A stretch of DNA of 64,000 nucleotides from Ustilaginoidea virens. Taxonomy: Eukaryota; Ascomycota; Sordariomycetes; Hypocreales; Clavicipitaceae. The stretch spans positions 3,038,001 through 3,102,000 of the forward strand of contig NC_057317.1 in NCBI RefSeq assembly GCF_000687475.1, in the 5' to 3' direction. The translations under genes were made by a program, and so were the position numbers. Position 1 is the first letter of the stretch. Every line of letters starts with the position of its first letter. Under the pieces are notes generated by a model. That model ran no database searches. It saw only the letters and a program-made list of their open reading frames with translations, and was not told the DNA's origin. Shown here in pieces: positions 31,265-40,466 of the stretch.

Positions 31265-32742
31265 GATGCTTCATTCAGCAAGACGCCCAGTTCCACGAGT
31301 TGCGTCCTTGCGTCGTTCGTGCTTGTGCCGGCGGGGTTGGATAGCAGGCCCGTGACCACGATTCGTATTGCATCGTCTCGCTGACATAGATAGAGCTGCA
31401 GAGCGTGCGCCACTCGATCGAGCAGGACTTTTGAAGCGTCCAGTTGATGGAACGTCTTGATCATGGAGATGTACGTCTGCAGTATGTTGAGCGTCGACCT
31501 CCCGGGATGCAACAGCCTCTTCTGCACAGAAGCCGAGAATGTGTCGGTCAGCTGCAGCCGCCGTTGAGGCGTTGCCACGGCACACCGGAGATCTTCCAAG
31601 CCTCCTTTGCTCCTGGGCCAGTCGAGCACGATATCGAACAGCTCTTGCATCCGCAGCGAAGCCAGTCTCCCGACGGCGATTTCTCGCCATTGCTGAACAT
31701 GAGCCCGGGCGACTTGACCACCAAGCCGGCTGAATACCTCGGCAGCCAGGCGGGCGTAATGATTCTCAACCCAGTCGCATAGGTGTGCCATGCAGCCAGA
31801 CGAAGAATCCGCATCCACCTTTCCGTCCGAGTCCAGCGCGGTCCATACGCCAGCGTAAGTCTGCTGTATAAACTCGCCCATGCACGTGTCCATGACCTCG
31901 GCAAACAGGACGTGGAGTCTGTCCCCCCCCAAGCCAACGTTGTTCAACGACTCCAAGAGGCTCAGCAATTCTTCCCGTGCAGCAGGCACTCGACGCTCGT
32001 CATCGCCTTGCCATCGGCCAGACCCTGCTGCTGTGCTGCACCGGCTGGACGCCAGAATCGCGGCCAGCAGACGGTACACGACTCCGCGCAGGGCTTCTAC
32101 CAGGCCCCTAGCCCATGAGTTTCCGATGATGGCATGCAGGTCACGGCTGAACCTGTCCCTGGCGAGCTGTCCCGCGGCCTGGTCTCGGATGCCTCGCACA
32201 ACAACATGCAAGCCGTAGAGATACTGACGATGGGCCGCTTCCAAAGTTTGCACACTGCTCAGTAACACTTGCGCGTGATGGTCTTGTGCTGCGCAGGCGG
32301 CCAGCAAGGGCAGAACGTGATGCATAAAGTGCTGGCGCACCTGCTGGGTGTGCCACTGCAGGATGTCCTCGGTGTGGTTGGCGCAAGGCACGCTGAGGTG
32401 GGCGTCTAGCACCAGAGCTAAGCTCTCGCGGAACGACGAGTCGTCACCCCGAGAGTCCGGGGCGGCTGTGCCAAAGGAGTCCTCGACGGCGACGGAGCTC
32501 GGAAGCTGGATCTTTGACGTGACAGCATGCCACGCCCTGTCCCAGCGAACTTGATCACCAGCCGGCTGCAAGGATGGGGTGTTGGCGTCGCTGACGGCGG
32601 CGGTCGACGCAAGTGGTCCACCAAAAAGCTCCCCGGGCGCCGTCGAGACCAGCAGGGGCGTGGGCTGCGAGACGTCAATCGGGAAGACGGACCGCAAGAC
32701 CTTGTTCTTACGGGCGCGAACTCTCGAGGCCGTCATCGTCAT
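30130..32742 (-). CDS. apc2: Anaphase-promoting complex subunit 2 (cullin-like)
   Basis: A single open frame of 870 residues, without introns. The C-terminal third carries the cullin-homology region (about residues 535-745), including VIGTLISALGSQEIFIKEF, LLSLLKRRFG-like helices, MVKDIYDSRRVD and LSRLFWPSLPREPF. The last 75 residues (from about PKEQERRRVYWQFIVGML to ELSGGKYRLVKK) are the winged-helix APC2 C-terminal domain. In the complex, APC2 pairs with the RING subunit APC11 and forms the catalytic core that ubiquitinates securin and mitotic cyclins in the nucleus. The N-terminal half is the helical cullin-repeat stalk. A run of about ten glutamines (31231-31260) precedes the acidic stretch DEDDLDWDD; it lies in the linker before the catalytic half. 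I use ATG 32740-32742; the frame extends two codons upstream only to a GTG. A second ATG follows two codons later. Confidence 0.95.
31231..31260 (-). repeat. (CAG)10 repeat coding polyglutamine in APC2
   Basis: Ten uninterrupted CTG trinucleotides on the plus strand read as ten CAG codons in APC2, at about residues 494-503. Pure codon usage suggests replication slippage rather than selection for mixed glutamine codons. Confidence 0.95.
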
Positions 32743-34580
32743 GGTCACTGCAACTGCGTGTCCTCCCAGCCAGCATCGCGTTTCCTCTGCGACGGCAGAG
32801 CATCAGCTTTGCCGTGCCGTCGTCTTTGCCAGAGCCTTCCCTTACTTTTGGGCTTTTTTGCTCTTTAAGCGTGTGCCAGCGGCAGAAGCCCCAACCGGTG
32901 AAAGCAGAAGCAGCTGAAAACTAAAGGAAGCAGGTGGATTTTTGTCCCGGAATTTTGGCGGCTTTGACGCAAGATGTTGCTGGTGCATGATGTTGTGGTC
33001 ATCGATCGATTCAGGTTCAGGCAACTCAGAAGTGGGTGGGGGGTGATGATGATGAGGTAAGCCAAGTATGTATGTAGGTAGGAAGGTGATAGGTGGTGAT
33101 TGGTGAAGAAGTCTGGGTTGGGTGGCGGCACTGGGTTGTTGTGGAGCCAGACTTCGTCGTCGCTTAGCCGCGTCTTGTCATCTCTCGTTGGCGCTTTCTC
33201 ATTGTGGCGAAGACAAAAGGCAAGCAGGCGACACTCTCTTGACTTCTGGCTACCAGCCAGACCTCTAGAAACTCTGCACCTCCTCCGGAAGCACCCAGTG
33301 GCGTCTTCGATCTGCGACACCCTCGGCTTACCCTTGCTTGCCTTGCCACTTCATTCGCAGCAGCATCACATCACGTCACGTAGATTACGACGATAACGGC
33401 AACATGCGCATGCCAGACTTTACGGACGGCACGGGAACGCACCCCGAAATCCGCATTCCGACGACGCAGGTAAAGCAGGTGCCTGCCCACCTGCGACGTA
33501 GGAGGTGGGAGGTATTCTGACGTTCACCGAAACATGCACCAACTGAGTATATGCTCTTGTACGTTTGCGGACGCTTTGCTTGGAAGGCCATATATTGGCC
33601 CAGGCGTCGCCCTGCTTCATGGCCATCATGCCGAAAATGGCCCCCGCGCGAAGCCTTGGCGGGCTCACACTTGAGCTCAAAGGAATAAAAGGGGAAAGCG
33701 CCGGGACCGGCATTTCGCAAGCCAAATACTGCAATGCGGTATCCGTTGATGCTGCTGCGCTGCCTCCGCATTGCCCAGCAACCCAACCTCCCTGGGTGCG
33801 CAGACTCCTGTTTGGCCGGCATGCCAGCGGCGATGCCGAAGCTGCTTTTATCCATCCAGCCCGCGAGCCCTTGCTTGGTATCGGAGGTTGTCCATATCTG
33901 CCGGACGCACCCACGCACTCACCTTCATGCCCATGCCTTCCATCTACTCGACACACAGACACATGGACGCAATGGACGTGCATGGATGATGGATAATGGC
34001 GGTGCAGGGTTGGTGCAAGGTGGTGGCCTCCGTCACCCGTCATGACAAGGGGTGTACGCAGTACTGGTGACTGTGCAGTTCTTTTCTGGGTGGACTTGTG
34101 CTCTCGAGTCTTGCTTGACCTTTGTAACCGCTCCGAAGTTGGAACCCGGCGGTTTAAGCAGGTCACAACCCCGCCCTTTCTTGACATATGCTGGCTGACA
34201 TCTTGACCTTCTAGAAGCCACGCTATGGGACGCAGCGGCTTGTACCTAGTGGGCAAGGAGGCTGTGGATACTGTTATACTGTAAGCATATTTGCTGGCAC
34301 GTATCCAGTAGGTTTTTGTCGTTGGTGGTTGCTTTCCCTGCAGAACACCCGCTTGTTGCTTCGTCATCTCGTCGCAGAACCGGTGACCAGGTCCGGGACC
34401 ATTCTGAAATGCTTGCTTGTTCGGAGGCGCGGGGGCGCGGAGGCGCGGGCGGCGAAAGCCACCCTGCACAGAGCCGTTGATATAATAAGTACGGAGTAAT
34501 ATATCCGGGTAATGAACCTGCTGGCACAATAGCGGAATAGATACTTTGCAGTGGGCATAGGGTGTACGCTACCCTTCCGA

Positions 34581-34603
34581 CCCCCCCCCCCCCCCCCCCC
34601 CCC
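34581..34603. repeat. Poly-C run, 23 bp
   Basis: An unbroken run of 23 C on the plus strand. Its complement partner, a 22-bp poly-G run, begins 638 bp downstream. Confidence 0.95.
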
Positions 34604-35241
34604 TTTTCTTTTCCATCTTCCCCAGCCTCGGGAGAGCTATTCGCCGAGTTGGATTTCGCCAAGTCTTTTTTTATCGACAGCTGCATCAATCAATCAAGCC
34701 CACGGGTGCGATTGCCCAAAGACAGGCTCAAGAGTCGTCATGGCACGCCTGACATATTACCAGGCCGACAAAGCAGCGACGAGGTGGTAGTGACCCGGGG
34801 CGAGGCTTCAAATGTCTCGTTTCAACGTCATCTGTTTCCGGCCGATCCGTGATTCTCTGGACATGCTGTCTGAGAAAAAAAAACAAAAAAAAAAAAACCC
34901 ACATTTTTCTCATCTTCCAGTAGCAGTCGCATTCACTCGCGGGCGGGCCAGCTGAGGTCACGTCTTCCGGCCGTCAAATCCGAAACCGTAGTGGGTTGAA
35001 CAAAGACGCAAGCAGGCATTTCGGTCGTTTCCCAGTTCTGCTGCAGCTCCTGCAGCTAGTTTTCGCTTGATGAACCGGATTCAGCTGTCGCCGCAACCAT
35101 GGAAGATATCCATTTAGCCATGGGGGCGTAGGCAGGGCCCGCAGGGGCTATTGTCTGGATAACCCAGCCAGCTCGACCAGCAGGGCGACCGTGGGGCATC
35201 GATACCCCCATTGCTGGCGGCGTGGCGTCACGCCTTGTTTC

Positions 35242-35263
35242 GGGGGGGGGGGGGGGGGGGGGG
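35242..35263. repeat. Poly-G run, 22 bp
   Basis: An unbroken run of 22 G on the plus strand, in inverted orientation to the poly-C run at 34581-34603. It could form a G-quadruplex. Confidence 0.95.
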
Positions 35264-35593
35264 CAGACGACGGTCCAAAGTTGTCCGTCAGCAGCAGTAC
35301 GGAGCACGGACTCGGGAGTAGTTACGCGGCAGCGGCAAGCTTCCTTGCCCGTCTGCACCTCCCAGAAGCCAGAAAGACGCGGGGCAGGGGAGAGGGGGGG
35401 GGGCCGCGCGGCGATCGGGTTTCATATTTGGCAGGGAGGCGTGAGATGCTGGGGGACAAGATTTGCCTGCCCTGCGTGGCGTGTGGACCGGGTCGAGGAA
35501 GAAAGATGAGCAGGTCGGAGGGCTCGGAGCCCTGCACGGAGCATGTCCGTACGAATCATGACATCTGAGTCGTCCAGGTTCCAGAACCTGTCT

Positions 35594-35790
35594 GGAAGCA
35601 GGGAAGCAGGGAAGCAGGGAAGCAGGGAAGCAGGGAAGCAGGGAAGCAGGGAAGCAGGGGGGCAGTCTGGTGAAGCAGGGAAGCAGTGAAGCAGTGAAGC
35701 AGTGAAGTAGATACTAAGCAGTGAAGTACAAGTGAAGCAAGGAAGCAGTGAAGTAGTGAAGCAGTGAAGCAGTGAAGGTGAAGCAGCGAA
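35594..35790. repeat. 8-bp minisatellite gggaagca with degenerate gtgaagca tail
   Basis: Seven perfect gggaagca units occupy 35601-35656, preceded by a partial unit from 35594. After a short interruption, related gtgaagca and aagtagtg variants continue to about 35790. Confidence 0.94.
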
Positions 35791-35895
35791 GCAAGTGCGG
35801 CCACGTGGGGTTCGGGCCAGCATCCCCTCACGAGATACCTGGTAACTGGTACTCGGTACCTGCTCCCAAGTACGTCGCAGTAGCTGACGACAAGT

Positions 35896-35927
35896 CACGC
35901 GATGCGCGATGCGCGATGCGCGATGCA
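35896..35927. repeat. 8-bp repeat gcgatgcg, about four units
   Basis: The unit cgcgatgc is repeated about four times head to tail. Confidence 0.9.
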
Positions 35928-36757
35928 GCCATCCGTACGCCCTCTTGCTGCCGTTTCTCGAAACATTCCCCATCACGCCGAGCCGCAGAGATCGGTCTAG
36001 GGAGCGAGTGAGATGGGGGTAAAAAGCCATTTCTTGTTCCCCTTGCAAACAAAATTCAGCTTAGCTTGGGCGTCCTGATGCATGAAACATGCGTCCGCTT
36101 CCCTACAAGCAAGCTAGTGCGTTAAAAGCGACGGCGCTCCAGCGTGCAAAAGTCCCGCCTCGTCCCATGCATCATCATCATCATCATCGTCATCGTCATC
36201 ATCGCCATCATCCATGCCACGGTTTCAATATCCCAAAACGGGGTCCCCCAGGTCCCAGCCCTGGGTCCCGAACCCATTGTGTTCAACAGAATCAACTCCC
36301 GCGGGGTAAGTAAGAAACCAGTAGACCTCGCTTCCAGAAAACATCAATGTGCTCCCCCTGCACCCGCTCCTCAGAACTGGACCCTGGTGCTGCAAGGCCC
36401 AAAAAGCCCCCCCCCCCCCCCCCTGGCCCTGGGTGTCCGGCCCCCAGCAGGACCGCTTGGCGGGAATCAACGCCTGGCGGGGACGTAATCAGTCATGCGG
36501 AAACGGAGGGACGCGCGTCTGTTCCCTTGCGTCTTCTCCCTCTCCGTCCTCGTTACTGTACTCAGATCTGGGGCCAAGATACAGCCGCAAGGGCGCCGGA
36601 TGGCAGGCCAGTCGGGATGATCTAAATCCGTCCCCATCCCACCAGTTCCAGTCTGGCGCACATGGCCTCGTCGGTTCCCCATCAAGGTGCACTGGCAGAA
36701 TGGCTCAAGGCGTATTCGCCGGGTGCAATGTGCAAAGTACCTGGCTCTCCATGGCAC

Positions 36758-36808
36758 GGTGCGACACGGCACGGTACGGCACGGCACGGCACGGCACGGC
36801 ACGGCACT
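36758..36808. repeat. (ACGGC)n 5-bp repeat
   Basis: Pentanucleotide units acggc/acggt repeated about nine times with a few substitutions at the left end. Confidence 0.92.
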
Positions 36809-37170
36809 TGCTGGAAGCCAAGATTGGCCCATCGAGATGCGGAGACTGCCCTATTTATAGCATCTGCCAATTTGATGCCCATTTTATGTGTGCTTTCATT
36901 TCGTCTCTTGTCACCTGTAATGGAAGGTGGTGGTGGCTGAACTTGGCGCCGGGTGCTCGGCGGGCGCTGCCGTTTCCAGCATCGTTTCTTGTGGGCCTTT
37001 GCGGGTCAAGTGGAGCCTTGTACACGGGATGCGCGCTTATCTCCGTACATAACATGGGATGGCCCTTTCTCGATAAGGGTCGATTCCTGTCTTTGTTTGG
37101 CAGCCCTCCCGAGTCCCATGACAGCTTCAGCACGACTATGATGCCCAACAAAGGCCAAAAACTCATCGTG

Positions 37171-37240
37171 CAGGGGACGACAGGGGACGGCAGGGGACGA
37201 CAGGGGACGACAAGGGACGACAAGGGACGACAAGGGACAA
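37171..37240. repeat. 10-bp minisatellite, seven units
   Basis: Seven units of caggggacga and its variants caggggacgg, caagggacga and caagggacaa stand exactly head to tail. The variants are ordered, with cagggg units on the left and caaggg units on the right. Confidence 0.96.
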
Positions 37241-38044
37241 GCCAAAGCACGGCACCCCGCACGCCGTTGTTTCAGGGTGAATATTCAGAAATTCAGCAAA
37301 CTATCCATCTCCCAACTCTACCATGTCCACCACGGCGGCGCCCCACGATTGGCCCGAGCCAGAAGCGGGCCGGCATGGCCCGGTGAGCCCGGTGAGCCCG
37401 GCCGGCCCCCATTGCCTTGGCCCCAGGGCCCAACGCAACCCTTCCGTGTCCCACTGAATTCAGGCATGCCCCCCCCCTGGTCCGGCGCCGGGGGAGGGTG
37501 TGTGAGGGGGGCAAAGGTTCTTTTGCGTCTATACCTCTTCCCAGCTTCGTTATCGAGGCACGGGACTTCCTCTGAAAGTCCTGGACGGCATCTCTGGTTG
37601 CCTTGCCTCGGCAATGAGGCGCGGCGCGTCATCCGTGTGCCGAGCCTGGTTGTGCGAAATCCCGTTTCGGCCTCTCGTTTCCGGCACAACAAGCGGACGC
37701 AAGGTGCATCGGCCCCGATTCTGCCAAAAAGGGAGCCCCGCTCGGCCGTGACCCCAAACTAAGGCGCGTCTTGAGAAGCGTAGACTTGGGAAAGGGGGGT
37801 TTGCTTCGGCGGCTTTCCGACTCATCGCCATGTCATGGCTTCTGGCGTACGTGGTGACTTGTTCGGTTTCAGCAGGGGAACGGGGGCTGGTTTCCAAGAG
37901 CAGTCTGGTCGATTCATCACATGCATTCTTCCCGTGGTTTGCTGCTAAACACATAGTGCACTCACCGAGCACAGCATGGTCCACCAAGATACATCATAGT
38001 ATATACGCTACGATGGGGTACAGTCTGGTAGTTACTGGCGGCTG

Positions 38045-38128
38045 GCGTCTAGCGTCTAGCGTCTAGCGTCTAGCGTCTAGCGTCTGGTGGCTGGTGGCTG
38101 GTGGCTGGTGGCTGGTGGCTGGTGGCTG
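38045..38128. repeat. Compound 7-bp array, twelve units of two types
   Basis: Five gcgtcta units (38045-38079), one hybrid gcgtctg (38080-38086) and six gtggctg units (38087-38128) continue in the same 7-bp register, then pass into gtctg repeats to about 38145. Confidence 0.96.
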
Positions 38129-38927
38129 GTCTGGTCTGGTGTCTGGTTTAGACGACGCACTCCCCCGCCAACTCTCGCAACTGGTATATGTACCCAGCCA
38201 AGAAACCCGACAAGGGGGTGCTAGGTTTTTTTTTTTCTTTTTCTTTTTCTTTTTTTTCTTGGAAAAAGGAAGAAAGAAAGAAAGAAAGAAAGGGCATTGC
38301 GCCGCAGAACCACGCAGAACCACGCAGCACCACGCAGCTCGTCTGACAAGGGATGCCGACCAGACGTCATGAGCCATTTATTACTGCTTCAACGGTGTCA
38401 AGGAGGGCCTTGCTATGCACGGGCCCGAGTTGCGTGGAGTTGCCTTGGCATCCCCCCCCCTCCTACCTCCCTCACCCCAATCTATCCCTGTCAAACATGT
38501 GGCGATGCGCGATGCGGCTGCCTCGACGGAACCCCGCGCGCGCAACTCCTCATCCCACCCCCAACTAAACAATCGTTGCCCAACAGCCCGTCGTTTGGAG
38601 CCTTGCCAGATACCATCATGCAGCCGAAATGTATGATATGCAAGCTCGGACGAATCTGTGCTTGTTTTTAGAACCGGAGTACCTGGAACCTAAAGCACCG
38701 CTGCGTGCCGAGCAGGTACTACGGCGTCTCCCTGGTTCCCGACCACCTCGCCGAACACCCGTGACGATGACCCAGTGTTCTTTGAAGACGCGACAGACTG
38801 ACAGAAAAGAGACAAAGATGATGGTGATGGCGGTACTGACGATGGTGACGATGGTGATAATTTTGCTGATGATGATGGTGATGGTGATGGTGATCATGTT
38901 GATCATGTTTGGCAATGCAAACAAAAC

Positions 38928-38930
<3 letters not shown>

Positions 38931-38988
<58 letters not shown>
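38931..38988. repeat. Poly-A run followed by (GA)n
   Basis: About 26 A (38931-38956) run directly into about 16 GA units. The whole block is purine on the plus strand. Confidence 0.93.
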
Positions 38989-38991
<3 letters not shown>

Positions 38992-39432
38992 GACCGTACA
39001 TGTCCATCTCCGTGGCCAGCAATACCACCCTTGTCTGACGGTTGACCCCTGCTTCGTTGTCTACCCGAGGGGCAACCAGCCAGCCCCAGCCAACGTCTTC
39101 AGCAATCGGCATTCGGCATTCCAGACTTCCGTTGCGCTGCCACTTTTCCATTTTCCACCGAGGCTAAGAGTCTCCATGACGGCGAGGACGCAAGAAGCGC
39201 GCCAAGGTGATTGTCGAGTTTATCCATGCAAGGGATAAAGAGAACGAAATAAGAAAAAAATAACAGCGAAAGCCTCGGGGTCGAATCAAATCGTCTAGTC
39301 GTACAATTCATGTGCAACTCCGTTCAAGGTTGGCTTTCGCCCGATAGGCCACAGAACGAGTTGCATCGGCCAGCTTGTTCATTCACCCTGTTTGAAATGT
39401 CGCCCCCAATGCAGGATACCTGCTCGGCAACC

Positions 39433-40466
39433 TCAGTTTGTCTTCCGTTGTTTGCACTTGTCGTACAGCAAGTGACCGTTCCTTGCCGTGGTCCGTGTAA
39501 ATTCCGCTCCACAGTTGGGACATGCAGCTTTAGCCGCTTGGCCTGATTTCTCCCGTTGATGTCGTAACAGGTTACTGAAAGTAGAAAATTGCCTGCCGTT
39601 GCAGCCGTGTTCCCAGCATCTCGGTTTCGGTCTGCTCTGTACGACTCTAACATGGCTGCTTTCCTGTGCGTTACTTGCATTGTTCTCGCCAGGCACCGTT
39701 TGCATGGGATACAATAGGCCATCATCGTGCGAGATGGGTAAAGAAGTGCTTCTAGTACTGTAGATTTTCCACATTAGCTTCGTTCCAGTAAACACTGCCC
39801 TTCATCCATCCAATTTCCTCCTCCCTCTGCTGCTGCTGCTGCTTATTTTGGGGCATGTTTTTTCTGCCGTGATTCTGACTGTACATACCCCAATTCGCTT
39901 GGTCCAGTGTATAGAGTGGGATAGTCCAGCGATAAGCTGTACGCTAGAGGCCTAGGTTTGGTTTGTTAGTACGTGTCTCAGCCAACGTTCGACCCATCTA
40001 CCTACATTGGCTGTTGATAGGGAGGCGGGGCGAACATTTGTGAACTGGATGAATTCTCTTGCAAGGGCAAGTTCAACGAGGAAAAATAGCTTTGAGCATG
40101 CAGTCCGGAAGGAGGCTCCGGAAGGAGGGATATCGATGGTTCCGTCGAGTAGAGAGAAAGAGGGATCGCAGCAGACACATCGGTCAAGCCCATCGGTGGC
40201 GGCGACGTTGTATAAGAGGCGCTCTCGGCACGCCTCATTCTAGCCGTCAGCTTCAAGTCTCGGCGAGATCTGGTCTTCGGTCTCCTCATCTCTTGGTGGC
40301 CTGGAGTCATAGGTGCGCCCATAGGGCTGGAAGCAAGTGACGTCGCTTCACTGGGAGGCGTTAATCTGGTATCCGAGCCGCCCAAAAACGAACCGATATC
40401 GGTTTGAAAAATGTTGTGGGTTGCTGAAGTCGAGTACAAAGGTCCTATGGGAACGATTTTAGCCAT
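39433..40466 (-). CDS. Zinc-finger protein (C2H2/C2HC type), three exons
   Basis: Model: exons 40466-40006, 39951-39889 and 39757-39433; introns of 54 bp (GTAGGT..TAG with a textbook TACTAAC branch site) and 131 bp (GTATGT..CAG with CTAAT), giving 282 residues in consistent phase. The middle exon is only 63 bp (PLAYSLSLDYPTLYTGPSEL). Residues 1-220 are Ser/Thr/Pro-rich with a basic patch RRPKTRSRRDLKLTARMRR near residues 61-79. The C-terminus carries the finger region: C222-x4-C227..H241 in CWEHGCNGRQFSTFSNLLRH, and C254-x2-C257..H270-x5-C276 in CPNCGAEFTRTTARNGHLL. I recall this C-terminal block as highly conserved in Hypocreales. The first finger lacks an obvious second histidine at the usual spacing. 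It is probably a nuclear DNA-binding regulator with unknown targets. An alternative acceptor six bases further into exon 3 would drop two residues. Confidence 0.85.

Larger units (their letters stand above)
32743..39432. other. 6.7-kb gene-poor stretch with minisatellites and long homopolymers
   Basis: I see no gene I can support. A 369-residue minus frame at 33420-34529 has no domain and sits among shadow frames. A possible first exon on the plus strand at 33404-33469 (MRMPDFTDGTGTHPEIRIPT, then GTAAAG) cannot be continued. The stretch holds a 23-bp poly-C, a 22-bp poly-G, a 17-bp poly-C, 5-, 7-, 8- and 10-bp arrays, a poly-A/(GA)n compound at about 38931-38988 and GATGGT-type repeats near 38815-38900. 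TACGGAGTA occurs at 34490-34498. Confidence 0.5.

Noticed and set aside
33420..34529. 369-residue open frame on the minus strand
   Set aside because: No recognisable motif, residue composition typical of GC-rich noise, and overlapping open frames of equal quality in other frames.
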